NCBI RefSeq assembly: GCF_036881715.1
Contig: NZ_JBAKBF010000003.1
Location: 124,001-188,000, forward strand
Reading direction: 5' to 3'
Source: Pannonibacter anstelovis
GTDB taxonomy: Bacteria > Pseudomonadota > Alphaproteobacteria > Rhizobiales > Stappiaceae
DNA: 64,000 nucleotides
Positions 42,431-51,337 of the stretch are shown piece by piece. How positions within the stretch are numbered: the first letter of the stretch is position 1; each line of letters opens with the position of its first letter. A program made the position numbers and the translations under genes. Below the pieces are notes generated by a model. It was not told the DNA's origin and did not search any database. It saw nothing but the letters and a program-made list of their open reading frames with translations.

Positions 42431-43093
42431 ATGGAGGCCCACCGGGTGCCGAGGAAGAACGAGCCGCTGGAACGGCAATGTGCGCTCTCGCGGGCGGTCT
42501 TGCCGGTTTCGGAGCTGATGCGCTTCGTTCTGGACCCGGAAGGTCAGGTCGTGCCGGACCTCAAGCGCCAGCTGCCAGGGCGCGGGGTCTGGGTCACGGC
42601 AAAGCGTGAGGCCGTCGAGGCGGCCGTTAAAAAGCGTGTCTTCGCCAAGGCCTTCAAGGCAGAGGTGAAGGCGGAGCCCGGACTGGCGGATCTTATCGAT
42701 ACGCTGCTCGTCAAGGGCGCGCTGTCCGCACTGTCCCTGTGCCGCAAGGCCGGGGAACTGGTGACCGGGTTTTCCAAGGTCGAGGCCGCATTGCGGCGCG
42801 ATCCGGTGGTCGCCCTCATTCATGCCTCGGATGCATCCGGGGACGGGATTCGAAAGCTCGCGGCAGCCGCTGCGAGCCAGACAGAGCTGGCAAGCGGCCG
42901 TCCGGTCGTCCGTTTGTTCGATTCGACTCAATTGGATTTGGCATTGGGTCGCACTAATGTGATACATGCTGCACTGCTCGCTGGCCGGGCGAGCGAAGGC
43001 TTCCTTGAACGTGTGCGTCAACTGGAAGCTTTCCGGGCAGGTTCCGTCACGTATGAACGCTGTGGCGCGGACAGTGCGGTAGCGCAGGACTGA
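42431..43093 (+). CDS. ylxR: YlxR (DUF448) RNA-binding protein with L7Ae-like C-terminal domain
   Basis: About 220 residues. The YlxR domain (PLERQCALSRAVLPVSELMR, VVPDLKRQLPGRGVWV, about 10-85) is followed by an L7Ae/YbxF-like RNA-binding fold (GALSALSLCRKAGELVTGFS, about 97-190). A nucleoid or RNA-binding role is suspected for YlxR, but the function here is unknown. The start is unsure: ATG 42431 keeps the domain, while a GTG at 42407 is in frame. Always between nusA and infB. It ends 8 bases before infB. Confidence 0.88.
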   Translation: MEAHRVPRKNEPLERQCALSRAVLPVSELMRFVLDPEGQVVPDLKRQLPGRGVWVTAKREAVEAAVKKRVFAKAFKAEVKAEPGLADLIDTLLVKGALSALSLCRKAGELVTGFSKVEAALRRDPVVALIHASDASGDGIRKLAAAAASQTELASGRPVVRLFDSTQLDLALGRTNVIHAALLAGRASEGFLERVRQLEAFRAGSVTYERCGADSAVAQD

Positions 43094-43101
43094 AGGCAAA
43101 T

Positions 43102-45834
43102 ATGAACGATACGAAGAATCCAGGCGACAAGACGATCAACGTCGAGCGGAAGACCCTCGGCCTCAAGCGGGGCGGCGTCGAACAGGGAACTGTTCGCCAG
43201 AGCTTCTCCCATGGCCGGTCGAAGGCTGTCGTCGTGGAAAAGAAGAAACGCCGGGTGGTGGTTCCCGGCCAGGAAGGGCGCCCCGAGGGCGAGGCCCCGG
43301 CAGCAGCATCTGCGCCGGCCGAGCGTCCGCGTGAGGCAGCTCCTGCCCCTGCACAGGCCCAGTCGCCCGCGCCTCAGCGCCAGCAGCAGCCGCAGAACCA
43401 GGGCGGTGACCGCAATCAGCAGCAGCGCCGCGGGCCGCAGCAGCAGAACCGCGGCCAGCAGCAGCGCCCCGGTGGCGGTGCCGTGCTCCGCTCCCTGACC
43501 CAGGAAGAGGCAGCCGCCCGTGCCGCCGCCCTCAAGCTTGCGCAGCAGCGCGAGATCGAGGAGCGCAAGCGCGCCGAAGAGGAAGCCATCCGCCGGGCCG
43601 AGGAAGAGGCGATCCGCCGCGTTGAGGAAGAAGCCCGCCGCAAGGCCGAGGAAGAAGAGCGTGCACGCCGCGAAGCCGAAGAGGCCGAGCGCCGCGCTGC
43701 CGAGCCGGAAGTTCAGCCCGAGCCGGTGAAGCCGGTGGCTGCAGCGCCCGCTCCGGCCGCCCGTGCTGAAGCTCCTGCCGCGCGCAAGCCCGAAGCAACG
43801 GCTGCCCCCGAGCGTCCGCGCCCGGCCGCCGGCCGCACTGCCGAGGAAGAAGCCGAGGAAGAGCGCAAGAACGGCCTGCGGACCGTCAAGCGCCCGAAGG
43901 CTCCGGCAGCTCCGGTTGCCAAGCGCAGCACCGGCGATGACCGCCGCCGTTCCAAGCTGACTATTTCTGCCGCGACCGGCGGGTCGGACGAGCAGCGTTC
44001 GCGCTCGCTTGCCTCCTTGCGCCGCCGCCGTGAAAAGGAAAAGCGCGGCGGCATGCAGGCTGTGCGCGAGAAGATCTCGCGTGAAGTCATCCTGCCGGAA
44101 GTCATCACCATCCAGGAACTCGCCAACCGTATGGCCGAGCGTTCCGTGGACGTGATCAAGCTGCTGATGAAGCAGGGCCAGATGCTGAAGATCAACGACG
44201 TGATCGACGCAGACACAGCCGAACTGATCGCTTCCGAACTGGGCCACACGGTCAAGCGCGTTTCTGAAGCGGACGTGGAGGACGGCCTGTTCTCCGCAGC
44301 CGACGAGGAAGGCACCCTGATCTCGCGTCCGCCGGTCGTCACGATCATGGGTCACGTTGACCACGGCAAGACCTCGCTGCTGGATGCGATCCGCAATTCC
44401 AAGGTGGTGACGGGCGAAGCAGGTGGCATCACCCAGCACATCGGCGCCTATCAGGTCGAGAAGAATGGTCAGAAGATCACCTTCATCGATACGCCGGGCC
44501 ACGCGGCCTTTACGCAGATGCGTGCCCGCGGCGCCAAGGCAACCGATATCGTGGTGCTGGTGGTGGCGGCCGATGACGGCGTCATGCCGCAGACCAAGGA
44601 AGCGATTTCGCATGCCAAGGCTGCCGGTGTGCCGATCATCGTTGCCATCAACAAGATCGACAAGCCGGCCGCTGACCCGAACCGCGTGCGCACCGAACTG
44701 CTCCATGACGAGATCGTCGTGGAATCCATGGGCGGTGACACCATCGACGTGGAAGTTTCGGCCAAGACCGGCCTGAACCTCGACCGCCTGCTGGAAATGA
44801 TCCTGCTGCAGTCGGAAGTTCTGGAGCTGCGCGCCAATCCGGACCGCACTGCAGAAGGTCTCGTCATCGAAGCCCAGCTCGACAAGGGCCGTGGACCGGT
44901 GGCAACCGTTCTGGTGCAGAAGGGCACCCTGCGCGTTGGCGACATTCTTGTCGCCGGCGGCGAGTGGGGCAAGGTCCGCGCCATGCTGGACGAGGACGGC
45001 AACCAGGTGAAGGAGGCAGGTCCCTCCAAGCCGGTCGAAATCCTCGGCTTCCAGGGCACGCCGGACGCCGGTGACCAGGTCGCCGTGGTCGAGAACGAAG
45101 CCCGCGCCCGCGAGATCGTGGACTACCGTCAGCGTCAGAAGCGCGAGAAGCTGTCTGTGCTGAAGGCCGGTTCGCGCGGCTCGCTGGAGCAGATGATGAG
45201 CCGTCTGCAGAGCGGCGGCCGCAAGGACTTCCCGCTGGTGGTCAAGGCGGACGTGCAGGGCTCGGCGGAAGCCATCGCCCATGCGCTGGAGAAGCTTGGC
45301 AACGACGAAGTCGGCGCCCGCATCCTCCTGTCCGGCGTTGGCGGCATCACCGAGAGCGACGTCACGCTGGCAACGGCGTCGAATGCCTCGATCATCGCGT
45401 TCAACGTGCGCGCCAACAAGCAGGCCCGTGAAGCGGCCGAGCGTGAAGGCATCGAGATCCGCTACTACAACATCATCTACGACCTCGTGGATGACGTGAA
45501 GGCGGCGATGTCCGGCATGCTGGCTCCCGAGCGGCGCGAAACCTTCATCGGTTATGCCGAGATCCGCGAGATCTTCGACATCACCAAGGTGGGCAAGGTC
45601 GCAGGCTGCCTTGTCACGGAAGGTATCGTCGAGCGCGGCGCCGAAGTCCGCCTCATCCGCGACAACGTCGTGGTGCACGAAGGCAAGCTGGGCACGCTCA
45701 AGCGCTTCAAGGATGACGTCAAGTCTGTCGAATCCGGTCAGGAATGCGGCATGAACTTCGTCAACTTCCAGGACATGCGCGTTGGCGATGTCATCGAATG
45801 CTTCCGCGTCGAGCAGATCGCCCGCACGCTGTAA
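43102..45834 (+). CDS. infB: translation initiation factor IF-2
   Basis: 910 residues. The long N-terminal region (about 1-330) is low complexity: Pro/Ala/Gln-rich, then a charged EERKRAEEEA-type helix typical of alphaproteobacterial IF-2. The GTPase domain has GHVDHGKT (about 417-424), DTPGHAAFT and NKID. Domains II-IV follow, the last binding fMet-tRNA. Internal starts giving shorter IF-2 forms are possible but cannot be shown from sequence. Followed by a strong hairpin terminator before rbfA. Confidence 0.98.
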   Translation: MNDTKNPGDKTINVERKTLGLKRGGVEQGTVRQSFSHGRSKAVVVEKKKRRVVVPGQEGRPEGEAPAAASAPAERPREAAPAPAQAQSPAPQRQQQPQNQGGDRNQQQRRGPQQQNRGQQQRPGGGAVLRSLTQEEAAARAAALKLAQQREIEERKRAEEEAIRRAEEEAIRRVEEEARRKAEEEERARREAEEAERRAAEPEVQPEPVKPVAAAPAPAARAEAPAARKPEATAAPERPRPAAGRTAEEEAEEERKNGLRTVKRPKAPAAPVAKRSTGDDRRRSKLTISAATGGSDEQRSRSLASLRRRREKEKRGGMQAVREKISREVILPEVITIQELANRMAERSVDVIKLLMKQGQMLKINDVIDADTAELIASELGHTVKRVSEADVEDGLFSAADEEGTLISRPPVVTIMGHVDHGKTSLLDAIRNSKVVTGEAGGITQHIGAYQVEKNGQKITFIDTPGHAAFTQMRARGAKATDIVVLVVAADDGVMPQTKEAISHAKAAGVPIIVAINKIDKPAADPNRVRTELLHDEIVVESMGGDTIDVEVSAKTGLNLDRLLEMILLQSEVLELRANPDRTAEGLVIEAQLDKGRGPVATVLVQKGTLRVGDILVAGGEWGKVRAMLDEDGNQVKEAGPSKPVEILGFQGTPDAGDQVAVVENEARAREIVDYRQRQKREKLSVLKAGSRGSLEQMMSRLQSGGRKDFPLVVKADVQGSAEAIAHALEKLGNDEVGARILLSGVGGITESDVTLATASNASIIAFNVRANKQAREAAEREGIEIRYYNIIYDLVDDVKAAMSGMLAPERRETFIGYAEIREIFDITKVGKVAGCLVTEGIVERGAEVRLIRDNVVVHEGKLGTLKRFKDDVKSVESGQECGMNFVNFQDMRVGDVIECFRVEQIARTL

Positions 45835-45898
45835 GGCAAGCGCCCGCCCGGCGGCATCCGCCGGGCATCGAGCCAGATGAAATGCTGGCAGGATTGCA

Positions 45899-45940
45899 CG
45901 CCGGCGCGAGGAGCTTCCTTTGCGCCGGCGGTTTGTTTTC
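45899..45940 (+). terminator. terminator between infB and rbfA
   Basis: CGCCGGCGC, inner pairing AGGA-GCT-TCCT, GCGCCGGCG, then GTTTGTTTTC. It lies 65 bases after infB and about 48 bases before rbfA. A second GC-rich hairpin (GCCCGGCGG-CAT-CCGCCGGGC, 45846-45866) lies just upstream. Probably lowers read-through into rbfA-truB. Confidence 0.75.
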
Positions 45941-45987
45941 GCAGGGCACCGGCCGTCCCCGGTGGGCCTGTTTGAGTGGATGACCCA

Positions 45988-46410
45988 ATGGCCAGAACAT
46001 CAGGAGAGGGCGCCGGCATGCCCTCGCAGCGCCAGCTTCGCGTCGGCGAAATCGTGCGCAAGGAACTGTCGGAAATCCTTACCCGCGGCCAGCTGTCCGA
46101 CCCGGACCTGGACGGAGTGATCATCACCATCCCGGAAGTGCGGATGACGCCCGATCTGCGTCTGGCCACCTGCCTGATCATGCCGCTGGGCGGCCAGAAC
46201 GGCGACAAGGTGGTGAAGGCGCTGAACCGCAGTGCCAAATATTTCCGCGGCCAGGTGTCCCGCCGCATGACCATGAAATTCATGCCGGACCTGCGCTTCA
46301 TCCTCGACACCCGCTTTGACGACGACGACCGCATCGGCGCGCTGCTGCATACACCCGATGTGAAGCGCGACATCGCCGACGGCGATGACGGTGAAGAGCA
46401 CGAGGATTGA
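45988..46410 (+). CDS. rbfA: ribosome-binding factor A
   Basis: About 140 residues; a KH-like late 30S assembly and cold-adaptation factor. PSQRQLRVGEIVRKELSEIL is the family N terminus, and RMTPDLRLATCLIMPLGG and FRGQVSRRMTMKFMPDLRF follow; the tail is acidic (DGDDGEEHED). The start is taken as ATG 45988 (MARTSGEGAG), matching relatives; ATG 46018 with AGGAG upstream is an alternative. Followed 40 bases later by truB. Confidence 0.95.
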   Translation: MARTSGEGAGMPSQRQLRVGEIVRKELSEILTRGQLSDPDLDGVIITIPEVRMTPDLRLATCLIMPLGGQNGDKVVKALNRSAKYFRGQVSRRMTMKFMPDLRFILDTRFDDDDRIGALLHTPDVKRDIADGDDGEEHED

Positions 46411-46450
46411 ACCGCGCCCTTGGGTCCATCAGGAATTTCAGGAAACAAAC

Positions 46451-47386
46451 ATGTCCCGTCCGCAGAAGCAGCGCCGCCCGCGCAACGCCATTGACGGCTG
46501 GCTGGTGCTCGACAAGCCCTATGGCCTGACCTCCAATGACGCCCTGTCGCGCCTGAAGCGCATCCTGCATCCGGAGAAGGTAGGCCATGCCGGCACGCTG
46601 GACCCGCGTGCCTCCGGCTGCCTTCCGATTGCCTTTGGCGAGGCGACCAAGACCGTGCCCATGGTGATGAACGGGCGCAAGATCTACCGTTTCGAAGTCA
46701 CCTGGGGCGTGGAGACCAACACCGATGACACCGAAGGCGAAGTCATCGCCACCTCGGATGTGCGTCCGGATGCTGCCGCCATTGGTGCCGTGCTGCCGGA
46801 GTTTACCGGCACCATCCTTCAGGTGCCGCCGAAATTCTCGGCCATCAAGGTGGACGGCGAACGCGCCTATGACCTTGCCCGCGACGGCGAGGACGTGGAG
46901 CTGGAAGCCCGGCCCATCGACGTGCACCGGCTTACGCTGGCGGACATGCCCGATGAAAACCGCGCCGTCTTCGAGGCCGAATGCGGCAAGGGGACCTATG
47001 TCCGGGCGCTGGCGCGCGATCTTGGCCGCCGTCTTGGCACCTGCGGCCATGTGACCGAGCTGCGCCGGCTGCTGGTCGGGCCCTTTGGCGAAGCGGACAT
47101 GGTGACACTGGACGAGCTGAGCGAAGCTGCCGAACAGGCCGAAGGCAATGTAGAGGCCCTGATGGACTTCCTGCTGCCCGTGCGCGAGGCGCTGGAAGAC
47201 CTGCCGGAAGTGCCGGTCAGCAGCGATGATGCAGCCCGCATCCGCCAGGGCATGGCCGTGCTGCTGCGCGGGCGCAATGCGCCGCTTTCCTGCGATCTGG
47301 CGTTTGCCAGCCACGGCGGCACGCCGGTGGCCCTCGGCTTCATCGACAAGGGCCGGTTCCAGCCTTCGCGCATTCTTCACCTTTAG
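46451..47386 (+). CDS. truB: tRNA pseudouridine-55 synthase
   Basis: 311 residues; makes pseudouridine 55 in the T loop of tRNAs. The catalytic Asp is in KVGHAGTLDPRASGCLPI (about residue 52), and Y-containing KIYRFEVTWG, VPPKFSAIKVDGERAYDLAR and GTYVRALARDLG are the usual motifs. It ends in a short PUA-like tail. ATG 46451 has AGGAAA 6 bases upstream. Confidence 0.97.
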   Translation: MSRPQKQRRPRNAIDGWLVLDKPYGLTSNDALSRLKRILHPEKVGHAGTLDPRASGCLPIAFGEATKTVPMVMNGRKIYRFEVTWGVETNTDDTEGEVIATSDVRPDAAAIGAVLPEFTGTILQVPPKFSAIKVDGERAYDLARDGEDVELEARPIDVHRLTLADMPDENRAVFEAECGKGTYVRALARDLGRRLGTCGHVTELRRLLVGPFGEADMVTLDELSEAAEQAEGNVEALMDFLLPVREALEDLPEVPVSSDDAARIRQGMAVLLRGRNAPLSCDLAFASHGGTPVALGFIDKGRFQPSRILHL

Positions 47387-47604
47387 GAACGGCGGGGCGC
47401 GGCCTTTCAAGATTCTTCTGGAATTTGCAGGCCGTCTCCGTCATATTCCCGCGCAATCGGGCCAATGATGGCACCGGTCCCTTCTGCCCGACCTTTGCTG
47501 GACGACATCCCGGCCCTGGCTGAACGGCAGGAGCGGCACACGGCGGCATGAGCCGCCAAGATACAGCTGACCCGGTCAGCTTCATCCCAAGAAAGGACAT
47601 ACCG

Positions 47605-47874
47605 ATGTCGATCACTGCAGAGCGCAAGGCGCAGCTCATCAAGGAATACGCCACCAAGGAAGGCGACACCGGTTCTCCGGAAGTGCAGGTTGCCGTTCTG
47701 ACCGAACGGATCACGAACCTGACCGAACACTTCAAGGGGCACGTCAAGGACAACCATTCCCGCCGTGGCCTGCTGAAGCTGGTGGCCCTGCGCCGTACCC
47801 TGCTCGACTACCTGAACCGCAAGGACGAAGCGCGCTACAAGGCGCTGATCGCCCGCCTCGGGATCCGTCGCTAA
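47605..47874 (+). CDS. rpsO: 30S ribosomal protein S15
   Basis: 89 residues. EGDTGSPEVQVAVLTERITN and HFKGHVKDNHSRRGLLKLVA are the hallmark helices that bind 16S rRNA helices 20-22. ATG 47605 follows AAAGGA; the frame extends upstream without function. The 218-base gap from truB may contain the rpsO promoter and its own control site, but I see no clear element. Followed by a hairpin and then pnp, the standard rpsO-pnp pair. Confidence 0.98.
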   Translation: MSITAERKAQLIKEYATKEGDTGSPEVQVAVLTERITNLTEHFKGHVKDNHSRRGLLKLVALRRTLLDYLNRKDEARYKALIARLGIRR

Positions 47875-47885
47875 GGACAAGAAGG

Positions 47886-47919
47886 AAACGCGGTGGGTGG
47901 ATTTGCCCGCCGCGTTTGC
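47886..47919 (+). terminator. hairpin terminator after rpsO
   Basis: AAACGCGG, loop with inner GGG/CCC pairing, CCGCGTTT and then GCTTAT. It starts 11 bases after the S15 stop codon. Confidence 0.7.
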
Positions 47920-47938
47920 TTATAGGAAGTCTCATGAC

Positions 47939-48019
47939 AGTCATGGGGCAGGATCGCCGGATGCTCTCCCGGCAGTGCCAAGGTGGCACGGGAAGCGTCT
48001 TGCCGTCTTGCCCATGACT
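47939..48019 (+). promoter_or_regulatory. long stem-loop leader of pnp (candidate RNase III site)
   Basis: AGTCATGGGGCAGGA (47939-47953) pairs with TCTTGCCCATGACT (48006-48019), with one bulged G and one G-U pair. Inside, CTCCCGGCAGTGCC and GGCACGGGAAG fold again, with GTGCC-AAGGT-GGCAC at the tip. The result is an arm of roughly 80 bases ending 85 bases before the pnp ATG. In E. coli such a pnp leader duplex is cut by RNase III and PNPase for autorepression. That role is inferred here. Confidence 0.65.
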
Positions 48020-48103
48020 TGTCCCCGGTAACCGGCCCATCCGGGGCCAGCCGGAAACCGCCCGCATGCCAAGGGGCTGCGGACGCATATGTAAGGACAG
48101 TAC

Positions 48104-50230
48104 ATGTTCAATATTCATCGTGTTGAAGTCGACTGGGCAGGCCGCCCGCTGGTCCTCGAAACCGGCAAGGTCGCCCGTCAGGCTGACGGCGCCGTGATGG
48201 CCACCTATGGCGAGACCAAGGTTCTGGCCACCGTCGTGTCCGCCAAGGAGCCGAAGCCCGGCCAGGACTTCTTCCCGCTCACCGTCAACTACCAGGAAAA
48301 GGCCTTCGCGGCCGGCAAGATCCCGGGTGGCTACTTCAAGCGTGAAGGCCGTCCGTCCGAGCACGAGACCCTGACCTCGCGCCTGATTGACCGCCCGATC
48401 CGCCCCCTGTTTGCTGACGGCTACAAGAACGACACCCAGGTGATCGTGACCGTCCTGTCGCATGACATGGAAAACGCTCCGGACATCCTCGCCATGGTCG
48501 CAGCCTCGGCTGCCCTGACCCTGTCGGGTGTTCCGTTCATGGGCCCGATCGGCGGCGCCCGCGTCGGCTACATCAATGGCGAATACGTGCTGAACCCGGC
48601 CGTGGACACCATGGCCGATTCGCTGCTCGACCTCGTTGTCGCCGGTACCAATGACGCCGTTCTGATGGTGGAATCGGAAGCCAAGGAACTGAACGAAGAC
48701 GTCATGCTCGGCGCCGTGATGTTCGGTCACCGCGGTTTCCAGACCGTGATCGACGCCATCATCAAGCTGGCCGAGACCGCAGCCAAGGAGCCCCGCGCTC
48801 TCAACCTGCCGGATCATTCCGGGCTCTATGGCAAGATCAAGGACATCGCTGCCGCCGATCTGACCGCTGCCTACAAGATCACCTCCAAGACCGAGCGCAA
48901 GAACGCCGTTGATGCGGCCAAGGCCAAGGTCGTGGAAGCCGTCATCACCAACGGCGGCGACGCAGCTCCGGCTGGCACCGTTGTCGGCGAGCTGTTCAAG
49001 AAGCTGGAAGCCGAGATCGTTCGCGGCGCCATCATCGAGACCGGCCACCGCATCGACGGCCGCGACCTGAAGACCGTCCGCCCGATCGTTTCGGAAGTCG
49101 GAATTCTGTCCCGTGCACACGGCTCGGCCCTGTTCACCCGTGGTGAAACCCAGGCCATGGTCGTTGCCACCCTCGGCACCGGCGAAGACGAGCAGTTCGT
49201 CGACGCGCTGGAAGGCACCTACAAGCAGCACTTCATGCTGCACTACAACTTCCCGCCCTATTCCGTGGGCGAGACGGGCCGCATGGGCTCGCCGGGCCGC
49301 CGTGAAATCGGCCATGGCAAGCTCGCTTGGCGCGCGATCCACCCGATGCTGCCGAACCACCACGAGTTCCCCTACACCCTGCGTGTCGTCTCCGAGATCA
49401 CCGAGTCCAACGGCTCGTCCTCGATGGCAACCGTCTGCGGCACCTCGCTGGCGCTGATGGATGCAGGCGTGCCGCTGAAGGCTCCGGTGGCTGGTATCGC
49501 CATGGGTCTCATCAAGGAAGGCGACAAGTTCGCCGTTCTGTCCGACATTCTCGGCGATGAAGACCATCTCGGCGACATGGACTTCAAGGTGGCCGGTACA
49601 TCCAACGGCGTCACCTCGCTGCAGATGGACATCAAGATCGACGGCATCACCGAAGAGATCATGAAGGTCGCTCTGGATCAGGCCCGCGACGGCCGCATCC
49701 ACATCCTCGGCGAAATGTCCAACGCGATCACCGAAGCCCGTTCGGAACTCGGCGAACATGCGCCGCGCATCGAAGTGCTGAAGATCCCGGTCGACAAGAT
49801 TCGTGAAGTGATCGGTTCGGGCGGCAAGGTCATCCGCGAGATCGTGGAAAAGACCGGCGCCAAGATCAACATCGAGGACGATGGCACCGTCAAGGTGGCC
49901 TCCTCCGACGGCAAGGCGATCAAGGCTGCGATCAACTGGATCAACTCCATCGCCGCTGAGCCGGAAATCGGCATGATCTACGAAGGCACGGTCGTGAAGT
50001 GCGTCGATTTCGGCGCCTTCGTGAACTTCTTCGGTGCCAAGGACGGCCTCGTCCACATCTCCCAGCTCGCCCCGCAGAAGGTCGCCAAGGTCACTGACGT
50101 GATCAAGGAAGGCGACAAGGTGTGGGTCAAGCTCATGGGCTTCGACGAGCGCGGCAAGGTCCGCCTGTCCATGAAGGTTGTCGATCAGGCAACCGGCAAG
50201 GAAATCGAGAAGGAAAAGGAAGCGGAATAA
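48104..50230 (+). CDS. pnp: polynucleotide phosphorylase
   Basis: 708-residue phosphorolytic 3'-5' exoribonuclease, core of the degradosome. Two RNase PH domains (1-215 and about 310-545) flank an all-helical linker. GRMGSPGRREIGHGKLAWRA and the catalytic-site DILGDEDHLGDMDFKVAGT lie in the second. A KH domain (VIGSGGKVIREIVEKTGAKI) and an S1 domain (YEGTVVKCVDFGAFVNFFG) end it. AAGGA precedes the ATG. Likely autoregulated through the stem-loop upstream. Confidence 0.98.
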   Translation: MFNIHRVEVDWAGRPLVLETGKVARQADGAVMATYGETKVLATVVSAKEPKPGQDFFPLTVNYQEKAFAAGKIPGGYFKREGRPSEHETLTSRLIDRPIRPLFADGYKNDTQVIVTVLSHDMENAPDILAMVAASAALTLSGVPFMGPIGGARVGYINGEYVLNPAVDTMADSLLDLVVAGTNDAVLMVESEAKELNEDVMLGAVMFGHRGFQTVIDAIIKLAETAAKEPRALNLPDHSGLYGKIKDIAAADLTAAYKITSKTERKNAVDAAKAKVVEAVITNGGDAAPAGTVVGELFKKLEAEIVRGAIIETGHRIDGRDLKTVRPIVSEVGILSRAHGSALFTRGETQAMVVATLGTGEDEQFVDALEGTYKQHFMLHYNFPPYSVGETGRMGSPGRREIGHGKLAWRAIHPMLPNHHEFPYTLRVVSEITESNGSSSMATVCGTSLALMDAGVPLKAPVAGIAMGLIKEGDKFAVLSDILGDEDHLGDMDFKVAGTSNGVTSLQMDIKIDGITEEIMKVALDQARDGRIHILGEMSNAITEARSELGEHAPRIEVLKIPVDKIREVIGSGGKVIREIVEKTGAKINIEDDGTVKVASSDGKAIKAAINWINSIAAEPEIGMIYEGTVVKCVDFGAFVNFFGAKDGLVHISQLAPQKVAKVTDVIKEGDKVWVKLMGFDERGKVRLSMKVVDQATGKEIEKEKEAE

Positions 50231-50257
50231 TCCGCTTCCAGATCCTGAAAGACATGG

Positions 50258-50288
50258 GACCCGGGCCGCAAGCCCGGGTCTTTTCTTT
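50258..50288 (+). terminator. Rho-independent terminator of pnp
   Basis: GACCCGGGC, loop CGCAA, GCCCGGGTC, then TTTTCTTT. A 9-bp perfect stem. Confidence 0.93.
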
Positions 50289-50493
50289 TGCCCAGCGGCG
50301 CCAGGCAAGTTTGATCTGCTCTGCCGCTGCGTCCCTTGCGGCCTGCGGCACCCTCGCTTCAGCACTGCGTGTGAAGACAAGGCACCCCGGGCACGAATAC
50401 ACGTGGCCCGGGCACACAGCTTCACCGCCACAAGCCCTTTCGCGCGCCCCTCCCGCCTGATATATCGGGCCGGAAACAAATTCAGGAACACAC

Positions 50494-51306
50494 ATGAGCC
50501 AGATGCGTCTTGTCGTCGTCGGGGCTGCGGGCCGGATGGGCCAGGCCCTTGTGCGCGCCATCACCGCCATGGAAGGCAGCGTGCTCGCCGCCGCCATCGA
50601 ACGGGAAGGCTCTCCTGCTCTGGGGAAAGATGCAGGTGAGCTGGCAGGTCTCGGCCCGCTCGGCGTCAAGGTGACGGATGATCCGCTGACCGCTTTTGCT
50701 GCCGCCGAAGGCGTGCTGGATTTCACCGCTCCCAAGGCCAGCCTGCATTTTGCCGAACTCGCCGCCCAGGCGCGCATCGTGCATGTGATTGGCACCACGG
50801 GCTGGACGGACGAGGACCAGCCGAAGCTGGAAGCCGCCGCCCGCCATGCCCGGCTCGTCAAGTCCGGCAACATGAGCCTTGGCGTCAATCTGCTGGCGGC
50901 GCTGGTGAAGAAGGCCGCTGCAGCCCTTGGCCCCGATTACGATCTGGAAATCGTCGAGATGCATCACCGCCACAAGGTGGATGCACCCTCCGGCACGGCG
51001 CTGCTGCTGGGCGAGGCTGCGGCCGAAGGGCGCGGCATCGGCCTTGCAGAGCATTCGGTGCGGGTGCGCGACGGGCATACCGGCCCGCGTGAGGCCGGCA
51101 CCATCGGTTTCGCCACCCTGCGCGGTGGGTCTGTCGTCGGCGACCACACCGTCATCCTCGCCGGTGAGGGTGAGCGGGTCGAACTGACCCACAAGGCGGA
51201 AGACCGCCAGATCTTTGCCCGTGGTGCAGTCAGGGCAGCCCTGTGGGCGCGTGACCGCAAGCCGGGTCTTTACTCCATGGCCGACGTGCTCGGCCTCAAC
51301 GACTGA
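50494..51306 (+). CDS. dapB: 4-hydroxy-tetrahydrodipicolinate reductase
   Basis: 270 residues; reduces dihydrodipicolinate with NAD(P)H in the lysine/diaminopimelate pathway that feeds peptidoglycan. The N-terminal nucleotide motif is VVVGAAGRMGQALVRAI, and the signature EMHHRHKVDAPSGTALLLGE (about 152-171) carries the catalytic His and Lys. AGGAA precedes the ATG. gpm follows 31 bases after the stop. A GC-rich inverted repeat (50386-50412) lies upstream, role unknown. Confidence 0.97.
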   Translation: MSQMRLVVVGAAGRMGQALVRAITAMEGSVLAAAIEREGSPALGKDAGELAGLGPLGVKVTDDPLTAFAAAEGVLDFTAPKASLHFAELAAQARIVHVIGTTGWTDEDQPKLEAAARHARLVKSGNMSLGVNLLAALVKKAAAALGPDYDLEIVEMHHRHKVDAPSGTALLLGEAAAEGRGIGLAEHSVRVRDGHTGPREAGTIGFATLRGGSVVGDHTVILAGEGERVELTHKAEDRQIFARGAVRAALWARDRKPGLYSMADVLGLND

Positions 51307-51337
51307 CACAAATTCAGAAATTCAAGGAGATCGGTGC

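Noticed and set aside
42515..42553. Frameshift or gene break in ylxR because of its variable N terminus
   Set aside because: The frame is continuous from 42431 to 43093 and both domains are intact; only the start codon is uncertain.
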